64,000 nt of DNA from NCBI RefSeq assembly GCF_002915575.1, contig NZ_PQGD01000014.1, positions 62,001-126,000 of the forward strand, read 5' to 3'. The notes beneath the pieces are model-generated. The model was not told where the DNA came from, did not search any database, and saw only the letters and a list, made by a program, of their open reading frames with translations. Numbering within the stretch: the stretch's first letter is position 1; each line of letters begins with the position of its first letter. Origin of the DNA: Superficieibacter electus (GTDB taxonomy: Bacteria; Pseudomonadota; Gammaproteobacteria; Enterobacterales; Enterobacteriaceae). Positions 9,495 to 19,600 of this stretch are shown in pieces. The position numbers and the translations under genes are program-made.

Positions 9495-10502
9495 ATGCAG
9501 CAAAATAAAGAATGTGAAAACGTAACCGCTTTCCCCGCACACCGCTTCTCCATCGCGCCGATGCTCGACTGGACGGACAGGCACTGCCGCTATTTCCTGC
9601 GCCTGCTTACCCGCCACACGCTGCTGTATACGGAAATGGTGACCACAGGGGCGATAATTCATGGCAAAGGCGATTATCTGGCCTATAGCGAACAAGAGCA
9701 TCCGGTCGCGCTCCAGTTAGGCGGCAGCGACCCGGCGGCGTTGGCGCAGTGTGCAAAACTGGCCGAAGCGCGCGGTTATGATGAAATCAATCTCAACGTG
9801 GGCTGTCCTTCAGACCGCGTGCAAAACGGCATGTTCGGCGCGTGTTTGATGGGCAATGCCGCGCTGGTGGCGGACTGTATAAAAGCCATGCGCGATGTGG
9901 TTTCCATTCCGGTGACGGTGAAAACGCGTATCGGCATCGACGATCAGGACAGCTACGCGTTTCTGTGCCAGTTTATTGACACGGTTTCTGGAAAAGGCGA
10001 GTGCGAGATGTTTATTATCCACGCCCGCAAGGCATGGCTCTCCGGCCTGAGTCCGAAAGAAAATCGCGAGATCCCGCCGCTGGATTACCCGCGCGTTTAC
10101 CAGCTTAAGCGCGATTTTCCGCACTTAACCATGTCTATTAACGGCGGCGTTAAATCTCTCGACGAAGCGAAAGCGCATCTGGAGCATATGGATGGCGTAA
10201 TGGTCGGGCGTGAGGCGTACCAGAACCCAGGCATGCTGGCATCGGTGGATCGGGAGATTTTTCAGGCCATGGGTGCGCACGTCGATACGGTGGCGACCGT
10301 GCGCGCCATGTACCCCTATATTGAACGCGAACTCAGTCAGGGTACGTACCTTGGACATATTTCCCGGCACATGCTGGGTTTGTTTCAGGGGCTGCCCGGC
10401 GCACGGCAGTGGCGTCGCTATCTGAGTGAAAATGCGCATAAGCCGGGAGCGGACATCAACGTACTGGAGCATGCGCTTAAGCTGGTGGCTGATAAACGTT
10501 AA
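9495..10502 (+). CDS. dusA: tRNA-dihydrouridine(20/20a) synthase DusA
   Basis: FMN- and NADPH-dependent enzyme that reduces uridine 20/20a in the D-loop of tRNAs. 335 residues. The TIM-barrel N-terminus [14 protein letters not shown], the active-site loop [21 protein letters not shown] with the conserved Cys, and VKTRIGIDD and [20 protein letters not shown] are all present. The C-terminal helical tRNA-binding domain includes [20 protein letters not shown]. The N-terminal 15 residues are variable. Monocistronic, with its own terminator. Confidence 0.97.
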   Translation: MQQNKECENVTAFPAHRFSIAPMLDWTDRHCRYFLRLLTRHTLLYTEMVTTGAIIHGKGDYLAYSEQEHPVALQLGGSDPAALAQCAKLAEARGYDEINLNVGCPSDRVQNGMFGACLMGNAALVADCIKAMRDVVSIPVTVKTRIGIDDQDSYAFLCQFIDTVSGKGECEMFIIHARKAWLSGLSPKENREIPPLDYPRVYQLKRDFPHLTMSINGGVKSLDEAKAHLEHMDGVMVGREAYQNPGMLASVDREIFQAMGAHVDTVATVRAMYPYIERELSQGTYLGHISRHMLGLFQGLPGARQWRRYLSENAHKPGADINVLEHALKLVADKR

Positions 10503-10532
10503 GGTTTCGCTAAAATCTGGTCAAATTCACCA

Positions 10533-10562
10533 CGCCTCGCACAGCCCGTGCGGGGCGTTTTT
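10533..10562 (+). terminator. Rho-independent terminator of dusA
   Basis: CGCCTCGCAC pairs with GTGCGGGGCG (10-bp stem, one wobble), followed by TTTTT. It is 30 bp after the dusA stop. Confidence 0.9.
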
Positions 10563-10585
10563 GTTTAATTTCAATAATTTAATTA

Positions 10586-10600
10586 TGGCACGATTTTTGT
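10586..10600 (+). promoter_or_regulatory. Sigma-54 promoter of pspG
   Basis: TGGCAC, five bases, then TTGT fits the sigma-54 -24/-12 consensus TGGCAC-N5-TTGC with one mismatch. The GG and G residues are correctly spaced by 10 bases. pspG is known in E. coli to need sigma-54 and the PspF activator. The AT-rich flank just upstream could hold an integration host factor site. Confidence 0.85.
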
Positions 10601-10638
10601 AAAGACCACTGTATCAGGGGTATTCGGGAGATGTCGCC

Positions 10639-10881
10639 ATGCTGGAACTATTATTTATCATCGGATTTTTTGTCATGCTACTTATGACCGGTATATCGCT
10701 GGTGGGTATCCTCGCGGCGCTGGTCGTCGCCACGGTGCTGATGTTTGTGGGGGGCTTGTTCGCGATAGTCATCAAACTGCTGCCGTGGTTGCTGCTGGCA
10801 GTCGCAATCGTATGGGTCATTCGGGTAATAAAAGCGCCAAAAGTTCCGCAATATCAGCGCAATAAGCGTTCACGTTACTAA
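10639..10881 (+). CDS. pspG: Phage shock protein G
   Basis: Small inner-membrane member of the Psp regulon that responds to secretin mislocalisation and loss of proton-motive force. 80 residues with two hydrophobic segments (ELLFIIGFFVMLLMTGISLV, and the segment ending LLPWLLLAVAIVWVIRVI) and a basic C-terminal tail ending NKRSRY. ATG 10639 lies 38 bp after the sigma-54 promoter. The gene stands alone, away from the main psp operon, as in E. coli. Confidence 0.95.
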   Translation: MLELLFIIGFFVMLLMTGISLVGILAALVVATVLMFVGGLFAIVIKLLPWLLLAVAIVWVIRVIKAPKVPQYQRNKRSRY

Positions 10882-10886
10882 GGAAT

Positions 10887-10915
10887 GTGCCGGGGATCAC
10901 AACCCCGGCACTTTC
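10887..10915 (+). terminator. Terminator of pspG
   Basis: GTGCCGGGG and CCCCGGCAC form a perfect 9-bp stem with a 7-base loop, followed by TTTCG. It begins 6 bp after the pspG stop. Confidence 0.75.
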
Positions 10916-11005
10916 GTACAGAATCGCGTAGGTTTTGCCAGGCAAATCTGTCACTATTATCCGTCGAACGAATTCATCGAGCTGTACCCTACATACGGCC
11001 GAACT

Positions 11006-11037
11006 AAAAAAAGTAAGGGCTTCCCTCGTGGAAGCCC
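11006..11037 (-). terminator. Terminator of qor
   Basis: Read on the minus strand, GGGCTTCC and GGAAGCCC form a perfect 8-bp stem around 5 bases, followed by TTACTTTTTTT. It lies 9 bp after the qor stop codon. Confidence 0.85.
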
Positions 11038-11045
11038 TAAACTTT

Positions 11046-12029
11046 TCAGGGGATCAGCAGACTTGAACCCTGCGTCGCCCGGCTCTCCAGCGTTTCATGT
11101 GCCTTCTGCGCCTCTTTCAGGGCGAATTTTTGCGCGTCTGTCACATCCACTTTAATCACGCCGCTGGCGATCAGGGAAAACAGCTCATTGCTGGCTTCCG
11201 TCAGTTCTTCGCGATTGGTGATATATCCCTGAAGAGAAGGGCGCGTCGCAAACAGCGAACCTTTCTGGTTCAGAATGCCAAGGTTAACGCCCGTCACCGG
11301 GCCGGAAGAGTTACCAAAGCTTACCATTAGCCCATGACGTTGCAGACAGTCCAGCGACGCCTCCCAGGTATCTTTACCTACTGAATCGTAAACAACGCGG
11401 ACCTTTTTACCGCCGGTCAGTTCTTTTACCCGTTCGACCAGGTTCTCTTCGCGGTAGTTAATCACCTGCCATGCGCCTGCCTGCTTCGCGCGCTGGGCTT
11501 TTTCCGCAGAGCCGACCGTGCCAATAAGTTTTGCGCCAAGGGCTTTTGCCCACTGGCAGGCAATCAATCCGACACCTCCCGCTGCGGCATGAAACAAGAA
11601 GATCTCTTCCGGCTTAATTTCATACGTTTTACGCAGCAGGTAAAACACCGTCAGCCCTTTTAAAAACGACGCTGCTGCCTGCTCGAAGGAAATGGCATCG
11701 GGCAGAATAGCGGCTTTATCGGCAGGCACGTTATGCACTGAGCTGTAGGCCCCAAGCGCAGACTGCGCATAGACCACCCGGTCGCCAGGTTTAATGTCGG
11801 TGACGCCGCTACCGACTTTGCTTACCACACCCGCGGCTTCGGTGCCTAAACCGCTGGGCAGGGAGGGCGGCGGATAGAGGCCGCTGCGAATATAGGTGTC
11901 AATGTAGTTGATGCCAATCGCTTTGTTCTCTACCTGAATTTCGTTTTCCGCCGGTTCGGTCGGCGTAAACTCTGCCGCCTGCAACACTTCCGGTCCGCCG
12001 TGCTTGTTAAATTCAATGCGTGTTGCCAT
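11046..12029 (-). CDS. qor: NADPH quinone oxidoreductase Qor (zeta-crystallin-like)
   Basis: Cytosolic MDR-superfamily reductase that uses NADPH on quinones. 327 residues. It starts MATRIEFNKHGGPEVLQ. The GroES-like domain ends near residue 125, and the Rossmann domain carries AAAGGVGLIACQWAKALGAK (the AxxGxxG-type nucleotide site of quinone oxidoreductases) near residue 148. It has no structural-zinc Cys cluster, as expected for Qor. Divergent from dnaB with 63 bp between the starts. Confidence 0.96.
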   Translation of the reverse strand: MATRIEFNKHGGPEVLQAAEFTPTEPAENEIQVENKAIGINYIDTYIRSGLYPPPSLPSGLGTEAAGVVSKVGSGVTDIKPGDRVVYAQSALGAYSSVHNVPADKAAILPDAISFEQAAASFLKGLTVFYLLRKTYEIKPEEIFLFHAAAGGVGLIACQWAKALGAKLIGTVGSAEKAQRAKQAGAWQVINYREENLVERVKELTGGKKVRVVYDSVGKDTWEASLDCLQRHGLMVSFGNSSGPVTGVNLGILNQKGSLFATRPSLQGYITNREELTEASNELFSLIASGVIKVDVTDAQKFALKEAQKAHETLESRATQGSSLLIP

Positions 12030-12092
12030 GCTTCCTCCTGAACAATGTGATAATCTTTCGACCCATTCATCATCTCGGTAACTCCATTCACT

Positions 12093-13499
12093 ATGGCAGG
12101 AAATAAACCCTTCAACAAACAGACTGAACCTCGCGACCCGCAGGTTGCCGGGTTAAAAATGCCCCCGCACTCGATTGAAGCGGAACAGTCGGTGTTGGGG
12201 GGTTTAATGCTGGACAACGAACGCTGGGACGATGTTGCCGAGCGCGTTGTGGCGGACGACTTTTATACCCGGCCACACCGGCACATTTTCACCGAAATGG
12301 GGCGTTTGCAGGAGATGGGTAAACCTATCGACCTGATTACCCTCGCGGAATCGCTGGAGCAGCAGGGGCAGCTTGATAGCGTGGGTGGCTTCGCTTACCT
12401 GGCGGAATTATCGAAAAATACGCCAAGTGCGGCGAACATCAGCGCGTATGCTGACATCGTGCGTGAACGCGCGGTCGTCCGCGATATGATTTCAGTGGCC
12501 AATGAGATTGCCGATGCGGGCTACGATCCGCAGGGCCGCAGCAGCGACGAACTGCTGGATCTTGCCGAGTCCCGCGTTTTTCAGATTGCCGAAAATCGCG
12601 CCAATAAAGACGAAGGCCCGAAAAGCATCGATCAAATCCTCGACGCCACCGTGGCGCGTATTGAGACCCTGTTTCAGCAACCGCATGACGGCGTTACCGG
12701 GGTGGATACCGGCTATCAGGATTTGAATAAAAAGACCGCCGGGCTACAGCGTTCGGATTTGATCATCGTCGCCGCGCGTCCGTCGATGGGTAAAACCACC
12801 TTCGCGATGAACCTTTGCGAAAATGCGGCGATGTTGCAGGACAAACCGGTATTAATTTTCAGTCTGGAGATGCCCGGCGAGCAAATCATGATGCGTATGC
12901 TGGCGTCGCTCTCCCGCGTGGATCAGACGCGTATTCGTACCGGGCAGCTTGATGATGAGGACTGGGCGCGTATCTCCGGCACGATGGGCATTTTGCTGGA
13001 GAAGCGCAATATGTATATTGACGACTCCTCCGGCCTGACGCCGACAGAAGTTCGCTCCCGCGCACGGCGTATTTTCCGCGAGCATGACGGGCTTAGTCTT
13101 ATCATGATCGACTACCTCCAGCTAATGCGCGTTCCGTCACTTTCTGACAACCGTACTCTGGAAATCGCTGAGATTTCCCGCTCGCTGAAAGCGCTGGCGA
13201 AAGAGCTTCAGGTACCGGTGGTGGCGCTGTCGCAGCTTAACCGCTCGCTGGAACAGCGCGCCGATAAGCGACCGGTCAACTCAGACCTGCGTGAATCCGG
13301 CTCCATTGAGCAGGACGCCGACCTTATCATGTTTATCTATCGTGACGAGGTGTACCACGAGAACAGCGATCTTAAAGGCATCGCGGAAATCATTATTGGT
13401 AAACAACGTAACGGCCCGATCGGGACGGTACGGTTGACCTTTAACGGACAGTGGTCGCGTTTTGATAACTACGCCGGGCCACAGTACGACGACGAATAA
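12093..13499 (+). CDS. dnaB: Replicative DNA helicase DnaB
   Basis: Hexameric 5'-3' helicase that drives the replication fork. 468 residues, slightly shorter than the 471 I recall for E. coli because of a shorter linker at residues 8-15. The N-terminal DnaG-interacting domain begins at [19 protein letters not shown]. The RecA-like motor follows, with Walker [10 protein letters not shown] near residue 230, Walker [11 protein letters not shown], and the DnaB-specific block [20 protein letters not shown]. alr follows 38 bp downstream on the same strand. Confidence 0.98.
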   Translation: MAGNKPFNKQTEPRDPQVAGLKMPPHSIEAEQSVLGGLMLDNERWDDVAERVVADDFYTRPHRHIFTEMGRLQEMGKPIDLITLAESLEQQGQLDSVGGFAYLAELSKNTPSAANISAYADIVRERAVVRDMISVANEIADAGYDPQGRSSDELLDLAESRVFQIAENRANKDEGPKSIDQILDATVARIETLFQQPHDGVTGVDTGYQDLNKKTAGLQRSDLIIVAARPSMGKTTFAMNLCENAAMLQDKPVLIFSLEMPGEQIMMRMLASLSRVDQTRIRTGQLDDEDWARISGTMGILLEKRNMYIDDSSGLTPTEVRSRARRIFREHDGLSLIMIDYLQLMRVPSLSDNRTLEIAEISRSLKALAKELQVPVVALSQLNRSLEQRADKRPVNSDLRESGSIEQDADLIMFIYRDEVYHENSDLKGIAEIIIGKQRNGPIGTVRLTFNGQWSRFDNYAGPQYDDE

Positions 13500-13537
13500 T
13501 TCAGGTAACTCAAGCACACATTTATCAAGGAACACAC

Positions 13538-14617
13538 ATGCAAGCGGCAACTGTAGTTATTAACCGCCGCGCTCTGCGACACAACCTGCAACGCCTGCGC
13601 GAACTGGCTCCTGCCAGTTGCCTCGTTGCGGTGGTGAAAGCGAACGCCTACGGACACGGTCTTCTGGAGACCGCGCGAACGCTTACCGACGCTGACGCTT
13701 TCGGCGTCGCCCGTCTCGAAGAAGCCTTACGGCTGCGTGAGGGCGGTATTACCCGGCCCATCCTGCTGCTTGAGGGTTTTTTCAATGCCGCCGATCTGCC
13801 AACGATCGCCGCGCAGCACCTGCATACCGCCGTGCATAATCTCGAACAGCTTGCCGCGTTAGAACAGGCCGATCTTAGCGAACGCGTTACCGTCTGGATG
13901 AAAATTGATACCGGCATGCACCGCCTCGGCGTGCGCCCGGAAGAGGCAGAGGCGTTTTATCAGCGTCTGACGCAGTGTAAAAACGTGCGCCAGCCGGTCA
14001 ATATAGTCAGCCATTTCGCCCGTGCCGATGAGCCAGAATGCGGGGCAACGGAAAGGCAGCTCGATATTTTTAATACCTTCTGCGAAGGCAAACCGGGGCA
14101 GCGCTCAATTGCCGCGTCAGGCGGTATTTTGTTGTGGCCGCAGTCGCATTTTGACTGGGTGCGGCCGGGCATTATTCTTTACGGTGTCTCACCGCTGGAA
14201 CAAAAGCCCTGGGGGCCGGATTTTGGTTTTCAGCCCGTTATGTCGCTGACCTCCAGCCTGATTGCCGTGCGCGAGCATAAAGCCGGTGAACCGGTGGGCT
14301 ATGGCGGGACCTGGGTGAGCGAGCGCGATACACGTCTGGGCGTGGTAGCGATGGGCTACGGCGACGGGTATCCGCGCGCCGCGCCGTCCGGGACGCCGGT
14401 GCTGGTCAACGGCCGGGAAGTGCCGATTGTCGGGCGTGTGGCGATGGATATGATTTGCGTTGATTTAGGACCGCAGGCCACCGAGCGGGCGGGCGATCCG
14501 GTGATCATGTGGGGCGACGGCCTGCCCGTTGAACGCATTGCCGATATCACAAAAGTAAGTGCTTACGAACTTATTACGCGCCTGACGTCACGGGTCGCGA
14601 TGCACTATATCGATTAA
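13538..14617 (+). CDS. alr: Biosynthetic alanine racemase Alr
   Basis: PLP-dependent enzyme that makes D-alanine for peptidoglycan. 359 residues. The PLP lysine is Lys34 in [10 protein letters not shown], and the catalytic tyrosine region is [15 protein letters not shown] near residue 255. The conserved [11 protein letters not shown] and MGYGDGYPR blocks are intact. The start ATG 13538 follows CAAGGAACACAC. A PnuC-like gene begins 21 bp after the stop, so alr may be co-transcribed with the NAD-salvage pair. Confidence 0.98.
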   Translation: MQAATVVINRRALRHNLQRLRELAPASCLVAVVKANAYGHGLLETARTLTDADAFGVARLEEALRLREGGITRPILLLEGFFNAADLPTIAAQHLHTAVHNLEQLAALEQADLSERVTVWMKIDTGMHRLGVRPEEAEAFYQRLTQCKNVRQPVNIVSHFARADEPECGATERQLDIFNTFCEGKPGQRSIAASGGILLWPQSHFDWVRPGIILYGVSPLEQKPWGPDFGFQPVMSLTSSLIAVREHKAGEPVGYGGTWVSERDTRLGVVAMGYGDGYPRAAPSGTPVLVNGREVPIVGRVAMDMICVDLGPQATERAGDPVIMWGDGLPVERIADITKVSAYELITRLTSRVAMHYID

Positions 14618-14638
14618 GCCTGGCGCTCCAGGGAGGGA

Positions 14639-15199
14639 ATGATGACATTGCCAGAAATCGCCGCCTGTCTCAGCTATGCCATTTCCGTCTGGCTGGCGGC
14701 GCGTAACAGCGTTCATACATGGTGGACGGGGATCATTGGTAGCGTGTTGTATGGCTGGGTATTCTGGTCTGTTCAGCTATATGCTGATGTGACGCTTCAG
14801 GTCTTTTTCATCATCACCAGCATTACCGGCTGGCTGCACTGGCTTAAAGGCCATCACGGCGAGGTGCTGCCCATCCGTAAAACGTCTGTTGGGCATCTTT
14901 TTTTACTGTTCTGTGGCGCAATTCTTGTTGCCGCTGGCTATGGTTTGCTGCTGCACACCTTTACCAACGCCTGGTCGCCGTGGCTGGATTCATTAATCCT
15001 GACGTTCAGCATACTGGCGCAGTTTATGCTGATGGGTCGCCGCCTGGAAAACTGGTATGTCTGGCTGGCGGTGAATACGCTGGCGGTGCCGCTGTATGCT
15101 TACCGGGGATTGTCCCTGACGGCGGTGCTGTATCTGATTTTCTGGTTCAATGCCTGGCACGGTCTGTGGAAATGGCGCAGGGAGCTGCGGGCGCAATGA
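14639..15199 (+). CDS. PnuC-family nicotinamide riboside transporter
   Basis: Predicted inner-membrane facilitator for nicotinamide riboside. 186 residues with about seven hydrophobic segments. PnuC hallmarks are visible: the early NSVHTWWTGIIGSVLYGWVF, then LYADVTLQVFFIITSITGWLHW, and the late NTLAVPLYAYRGLSLTAVLYLIFWF. Two ATGs occur in a row after GGGAGGGA (14639 and 14642); either could be used. Its stop overlaps the next gene's start as ATGA, so the two are translationally coupled. It is distinct from the usual pnuC near nadA. The next gene's RN-kinase domain would phosphorylate the imported substrate and trap it, which supports the assignment. Confidence 0.85.
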   Translation: MMTLPEIAACLSYAISVWLAARNSVHTWWTGIIGSVLYGWVFWSVQLYADVTLQVFFIITSITGWLHWLKGHHGEVLPIRKTSVGHLFLLFCGAILVAAGYGLLLHTFTNAWSPWLDSLILTFSILAQFMLMGRRLENWYVWLAVNTLAVPLYAYRGLSLTAVLYLIFWFNAWHGLWKWRRELRAQ

Positions 15200-16206
15200 A
15201 ACGTTTTACGACCGGTCTGGTGGTTGGTAAGTTTGCGCCGCTGCACTGCGGTCATGAACGGCTGATTAACGCTGCGCTGGCGCAGTGTGAAACAGTATTG
15301 CTGCTGAGCTATTCGGTGCCGGAACTGCCAGGCTGTGAACCGGAAAAGCGCCAGCGCTGGCTGCAACTGCGGTTTCCACAATGTCAGTCGCTGGTGCTGA
15401 TGCCTGAAAGGGTGGCACAGTGGCAACTGCCGGCGATTCCGCAAAATGACGACCCGGCGGATACGCACCGACATTATGTTGCCACAGTATGTGAGCAGGT
15501 CTTTCAGCAGCATCCGCAGGCGGTTTTTACCGGCGAAGATTACGGCGACGGCTTTGCAGCGGTACTCAGCGCGCGTTTTAATCAGCCAGTCACTCACGTC
15601 AGGCTCCAGCGCGGAACACAAGCGGATGCGCCGTCCGGGACGCTGATCCGTGCCGATGTCCACCGTCATCGTGCGCTGCTGGCGGAGGAGGTTTACCGTG
15701 ATTTTGTCTTCCGCATTTGTCTGCTGGGCGGTGAATCAACCGGTAAGAGTACGCTCGCACAGGCGCTGGCCGCGGCGTTACATACTGATTTCGTTGCCGA
15801 ATTTGGCCGCGAATACTGGGAAGCGAAGCACGGCGAATTAAGTTATGACGATCTGCTGCACATTGCCCGCACCCAGGTGAAGCGGGAAGACGCCGCGCAT
15901 CCCGCACAGTATCTGGTCTGCGACACCTCGCCGCTGACCACGTTATTCTATACGCTCCATCAGTTCGGTCAGGCACCAGAAGAACTCCATCAACTGGCAG
16001 AACGTCCTTACTCCTTAATCATCCTGTGCGATACGGATTTTGCCTTTGTCCAGGACGGTACGCGGCAGGGCGAGGCGTTCCGCCATCTCCAGCAGGCGTG
16101 GTATGAGCGTGAACTGGCGCGCCGCAGGCTGCCGTTTATCCGGGTAAGCGGTGCGCTTACTGAGCGGGTAGCGCAAATTCTGGCGCATCTTTCAACATTG
16201 CATTAA
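15196..16206 (+). CDS. NadR-like bifunctional NMN adenylyltransferase / ribosylnicotinamide kinase without the repressor domain
   Basis: Predicted two-domain enzyme that phosphorylates nicotinamide riboside to NMN and adenylylates it to NAD. 336 residues from ATG 15196, overlapping the pnuC-like stop by 4 bp. Residues 1-165 form a nucleotidyltransferase with [10 protein letters not shown] (11-20, HxGH motif) and SGTLIR (147-152). Residues 172 onward form the kinase with P-loop GGESTGKST (178-186) and the later CDTSPLTT and [13 protein letters not shown] blocks. The E. coli NadR N-terminal helix-turn-helix is missing, so this copy cannot repress transcription itself. It resembles the DNA-binding-free NadR type described in Haemophilus. 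Not part of the E. coli alr-tyrB interval. Confidence 0.85.
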   Translation: MKRFTTGLVVGKFAPLHCGHERLINAALAQCETVLLLSYSVPELPGCEPEKRQRWLQLRFPQCQSLVLMPERVAQWQLPAIPQNDDPADTHRHYVATVCEQVFQQHPQAVFTGEDYGDGFAAVLSARFNQPVTHVRLQRGTQADAPSGTLIRADVHRHRALLAEEVYRDFVFRICLLGGESTGKSTLAQALAAALHTDFVAEFGREYWEAKHGELSYDDLLHIARTQVKREDAAHPAQYLVCDTSPLTTLFYTLHQFGQAPEELHQLAERPYSLIILCDTDFAFVQDGTRQGEAFRHLQQAWYERELARRRLPFIRVSGALTERVAQILAHLSTLH

Positions 16207-16276
16207 ACATTGTTATCTCCCTTCGGGCTGGTTTATTGTGTTATTCACTCAGACCGTAAACCTGGAGAACCACCAC

Positions 16277-17470
16277 GTGTTTCAGAAAGTTGACGCCTAC
16301 GCTGGCGACCCGATCCTCTCCCTGATGGAGCGTTTTAAAGACGATCCGCGCAGCGACAAAGTCAATCTCAGTATCGGCCTTTATTACAATGAAGACGGTA
16401 TTATCCCGCAGCTACAGGCGGTGGCTGAAGCCGAGGCGCGGCTCAATGCGCAGCCGCACGGTGCTTCTCTTTATCTGCCGATGGAAGGTCTGAATACTTA
16501 TCGCCATACCATTGCTCCTCTGCTGTTTGGTGCCGATCACCCGTTACTGGCGCAAAACCGCGTGGCAACGATTCAGACGCTGGGCGGCTCCGGCGCGCTG
16601 AAGGTCGGCGCGGACTTCCTGAAGCGCTACTTCCCGGATTCAGGCGTCTGGGTGAGCGATCCTACCTGGGACAACCACGTCGCCATTTTTGAAGGCGCTG
16701 GATTCAGCGTAAACACGTACCCCTGGTTTGATGATGAGACCAAAGGTGTTCGCTTTGACGCGCTTATGAAAACCCTGCATACGCTGCCTGCGCAGAGTAT
16801 TGTTCTGCTCCACCCGTGCTGCCATAACCCCACCGGGTCCGATCTCACCAATGCGCAGTGGGATGCCGTGATCGAGGTCCTGAAGACCCGCGCGTTGATC
16901 CCGTTCCTCGACATTGCCTATCAAGGTTTTGGTGCCGGAATGGATGAGGATGCGTATGCCATCCGCGCAATCGCCAGCGCGGGGCTACCAGCGCTGGTCA
17001 GCAATTCGTTTTCCAAAATTTTCTCGCTGTATGGTGAGCGCGTGGGTGGCCTGTCAGTGGTTTGTGACGATGCCGATTCTGCCTCGCGCGTGCTTGGACA
17101 ACTTAAAGCCACCGTGCGCCGCAACTACTCCAGCCCACCGAACTTTGGCGCGCAAGTTGTCGCGACAGTACTCGGCGACGAGGCATTAAAAGCGCAATGG
17201 CTGGCGGAAGTAGAGGCAATGCGCCTGCGAATTCTGGCAATGCGTCAGACGCTGGTGACGGTACTCAAAGACGCCGTGCCGGGCCGCAATTTCGATTACC
17301 TGTTACAACAGCGCGGCATGTTTAGCTATACCGGTCTGAGCGCAGCTCAGGTCGATCGTCTGCGCGATGAATTCGGTATCTACCTGATTGCCAGCGGGCG
17401 GATGTGCGTTGCCGGGCTGAATGACCATAATGTTCAGCGCGTCGCCCGGGCCTTTGCTGCTGTAATGTAA
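16277..17470 (+). CDS. tyrB: Aromatic-amino-acid aminotransferase TyrB
   Basis: PLP enzyme that makes the last transamination in tyrosine and phenylalanine synthesis and can also serve leucine. 397 residues when started at the GTG at 16277 ([20 protein letters not shown]). This matches the GTG-started E. coli protein and has CTGGAGAAC upstream. An in-frame ATG at 16238 would add 13 residues not known in the family. The PLP lysine block [19 protein letters not shown] is present, along with [13 protein letters not shown] and [10 protein letters not shown]. It is separated from the nadR-like gene by 70 bp. Confidence 0.96.
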   Translation: MFQKVDAYAGDPILSLMERFKDDPRSDKVNLSIGLYYNEDGIIPQLQAVAEAEARLNAQPHGASLYLPMEGLNTYRHTIAPLLFGADHPLLAQNRVATIQTLGGSGALKVGADFLKRYFPDSGVWVSDPTWDNHVAIFEGAGFSVNTYPWFDDETKGVRFDALMKTLHTLPAQSIVLLHPCCHNPTGSDLTNAQWDAVIEVLKTRALIPFLDIAYQGFGAGMDEDAYAIRAIASAGLPALVSNSFSKIFSLYGERVGGLSVVCDDADSASRVLGQLKATVRRNYSSPPNFGAQVVATVLGDEALKAQWLAEVEAMRLRILAMRQTLVTVLKDAVPGRNFDYLLQQRGMFSYTGLSAAQVDRLRDEFGIYLIASGRMCVAGLNDHNVQRVARAFAAVM

Positions 17471-17661
17471 GTACTCACTTACTTTGAGCGTGAGACCTTG
17501 TGGCACAGTGCCGGGTCTCACACCATTGCCCTTTAGCTATTCATGTCACAAAAGCGGATAAAAACCTTCCTTTCGTCCGCCCCCGGGGGTAAGGTCTGCC
17601 AAAACGCGCTGTCTTGCGCGGGTTAAAACGATAATAAATTGCGACTCAGGGAAATGAATGT

Positions 17662-18375
17662 ATGCGTAAGATCATTATGGCGCTTGGTGCCGCTGGCCTG
17701 GCTCTGGCGCTCAATAGCACCGTCGTGGCCCGCGCCTCCACGCCTTCTCCGCTGTATACCGGCACTAACGTTGCCCGGCTCGCCGAACAAGCGCCCATTC
17801 ACTGGGTGTCCGTGGCGCAGATCGAAAATAGCCTGACAGGCCGCCCGCCGATAGCCGTCGGGTTTGATATCGACGACACCGTCCTGTTTTCAAGTCCGGG
17901 ATTCTGGCGCGGTAAAGAGACCTTTTCGCCGGGTAGCGAAGACTACCTCCATAATCCGGCCTTCTGGGAAAAAATGAACAACGGTTGGGATGAGTTCAGC
18001 ATTCCCAAAGAGGTGGCGCGCGCGCTGATTGCCATGCATGTGAAACGCGGTGACCGTATTTATTTCATTACCGGGCGCAGCCAGACACAGACGGAAACGG
18101 TGTCAAAAACGCTTCAGACTGATTTTGCTATTCCGGCGGCCAACATGAATCCGGTTATTTTTGCTGGTGAGAAGGCGGGCCAGAATACCAAAACGCAATG
18201 GCTGCATGATAAGCAGGTTAAGGTGTTCTACGGCGATTCTGACAACGACATAACCGCCGCGCAGGAAACGGGCGCGCGGGCCATTCGCGTTTTACGTGCG
18301 TCAAACTCAACCTATAAACCGTTGCCGCAGGCCGGGGCGTTTGGTGAAGAGGTCATTGCTAACTCTGAATATTAA
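17662..18375 (+). CDS. aphA: Class B acid phosphatase AphA
   Basis: Periplasmic Mg-dependent phosphatase/phosphotransferase of the DDDD superfamily that releases nucleosides and other products from phosphomonoesters. 237 residues. The signal peptide spans about residues 1-25 ([20 protein letters not shown], cleavage near ARA). The catalytic motif [18 protein letters not shown] has Asp69 and Asp71, followed by the ITGR and [11 protein letters not shown] motifs. ATG 17662 follows CAGGGAAATGAATGT. A hairpin follows the stop. Confidence 0.97.
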   Translation: MRKIIMALGAAGLALALNSTVVARASTPSPLYTGTNVARLAEQAPIHWVSVAQIENSLTGRPPIAVGFDIDDTVLFSSPGFWRGKETFSPGSEDYLHNPAFWEKMNNGWDEFSIPKEVARALIAMHVKRGDRIYFITGRSQTQTETVSKTLQTDFAIPAANMNPVIFAGEKAGQNTKTQWLHDKQVKVFYGDSDNDITAAQETGARAIRVLRASNSTYKPLPQAGAFGEEVIANSEY

Positions 18376-18410
18376 TACGTGCGCGTGAAACGCTGATTTT
18401 TTAAACAAAA

Positions 18411-18440
18411 AGACGCTAAAGGGTTTACCTTTTGGCGTCT
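18411..18440 (+). terminator. Hairpin after aphA
   Basis: AGACGCTAAAGG pairs with CCTTTTGGCGTCT (one wobble and one bulge) around GTTTA, 35 bp after aphA. Only weak T content follows (TGCTGC), so it may terminate aphA poorly. Confidence 0.5.
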
Positions 18441-18484
18441 TGCTGCACACTTAGAGAGATTCATCTTTCTGACTGGAGCAGCTT

Positions 18485-18901
18485 ATGTGGTATCAGCAAA
18501 CCCTGACATTACGCGCGCAACCGCGTGGATTTCACCTTGTCACCGATGAGGTGCTCGGACAAATTCATGCGCTTTCCCGCGTTAATACCGGTTTGTTGCA
18601 CCTGCTGCTACAGCACACTTCCGCTTCCCTGACCCTCAATGAAAACTGCGATCCGAGCGTGCGGCGCGATATGGAGCAGCATTTTCTTACGACCATTCCC
18701 GACGACGCGGCTTATGAGCATGATTATGAAGGGCCGGACGACATGCCGTCGCATATCAAATCGTCAACGCTGGGCGTCTCTCTGCTGCTGCCGGTAAAAA
18801 ACGGCCGCGTACAGTTGGGAACCTGGCAGGGGATCTGGCTGGGAGAGCACCGTATTCACGGCGGTTCGCGTCACATTATTGCGACCCTGCAAGGAGAATA
18901 A
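18485..18901 (+). CDS. yjbQ: UPF0047 family protein YjbQ
   Basis: 138-residue member of the widespread YjbQ/UPF0047 family. Weak thiamine-phosphate synthase activity has been reported for the E. coli protein, but the physiological role is not settled. The family block [22 protein letters not shown] at residues 44-65 and the C-terminal [21 protein letters not shown] block, with conserved His residues, are present. It is 2 bp upstream of yjbR and shares its AAGGAG region (CAAGGAGAATAACC), so the pair is an operon. Confidence 0.95.
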   Translation: MWYQQTLTLRAQPRGFHLVTDEVLGQIHALSRVNTGLLHLLLQHTSASLTLNENCDPSVRRDMEQHFLTTIPDDAAYEHDYEGPDDMPSHIKSSTLGVSLLLPVKNGRVQLGTWQGIWLGEHRIHGGSRHIIATLQGE

Positions 18902-18903
18902 CC

Positions 18904-19257
18904 ATGACCGATTCGGAACTATTACAATACTGTATGGCAAAGCCCGGCGCAGAACAAAGCGTACATAGTGACTGGAAGGCCACGCAAATTAAGGTCGCAG
19001 ATGTCCTTTTTGCGATGGTTAAAATTGTGGAAGAACGCCCGGCCGTCTCCCTGAAAACCAGTCCGGAGCTGGCAGAACTGTTACGTAATGAACATAAAGA
19101 TGTGCGTCCCAGTAAGCATCTTAATAAGGCGCACTGGAGCACCGTTTATCTCGACGGCACGCTACCGGCTTCACAGATTTACTATCTGGTCGATGCCTCT
19201 TACCAGCAAGCCATCGCTACCTTGCCGGATGAGAAGCGCAAACTGCTACCGCTCTGA
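18904..19257 (+). CDS. yjbR: MmcQ/YjbR family protein
   Basis: 117-residue cytosolic protein with the MmcQ/YjbR (CyaY-like double-wing) fold; function unknown. Typical features: MTDSELLQYCMAKPGAEQSV, the central VADVLFAMVKI, and the C-terminal HWSTVYLDGTLPASQIYYLVDASYQ, where the Asp/Tyr region closes the fold. The start ATG 18904 has GGAGAATAACC. It converges with an unrecognised minus-strand gene with a single base between their stop codons. Confidence 0.95.
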   Translation: MTDSELLQYCMAKPGAEQSVHSDWKATQIKVADVLFAMVKIVEERPAVSLKTSPELAELLRNEHKDVRPSKHLNKAHWSTVYLDGTLPASQIYYLVDASYQQAIATLPDEKRKLLPL

Positions 19258-19258
19258 T

Positions 19259-19597
19259 TCAGAGGGCGGCAATCAGCGATGCCAGGATGATATCCAGTAA
19301 GCGGATAGTGATCGACTGAATACGATTGCGCAGAGCAATCTCCGCATTATTGGCGCGCAGGCGAGCGATATCACGCTGGCCTTCCAGCAACACGATCAGG
19401 TCCTCCTGCGTGAGCCAGCCGCGTGCTTTTTCACGCAGTGCCATTGCTATGAGTCCACCGGCATCGCGAATGCCGGCATCTTCATCTGCCAGGGCACATT
19501 TAAGCAGCGTGAAAAACTCTGTGGCGGTCGCGCCGGGCCCCGAAAGCGGGATATCGGAAGCAGTGAGTAGGGTCTGTATTGCGTCTGTGGAGGACAT
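19259..19597 (-). CDS. Unrecognised 112-residue protein
   Basis: I do not recognise this protein. Start ATG at 19597 after GGGAGCTAAGTG; a GTG one codon upstream is an alternative. It is mostly helical in composition. A central stretch (LKCALADEDAGIRDAGGLIAM) is followed by a charged region rich in Arg/Glu and a hydrophobic C-terminus (IRLLDIILASLIAAL) that could be a membrane anchor or amphipathic helix. It lies 3 bp downstream of a lipoprotein gene on the same strand, and its GGGAG ribosome site overlaps that gene's last codons. The two are very probably co-translated and may act together at the envelope. Neither is in the E. coli yjbR-uvrA interval as I remember it. Confidence 0.7.
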   Translation of the reverse strand: MSSTDAIQTLLTASDIPLSGPGATATEFFTLLKCALADEDAGIRDAGGLIAMALREKARGWLTQEDLIVLLEGQRDIARLRANNAEIALRNRIQSITIRLLDIILASLIAAL

Positions 19598-19600
19598 CAC

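Noticed and set aside
14980-15195. Longer NadR-like protein starting at 14980
   Set aside because: The extension overlaps the pnuC-like gene in another frame; the real start is ATG 15196, overlapping the pnuC stop as ATGA.
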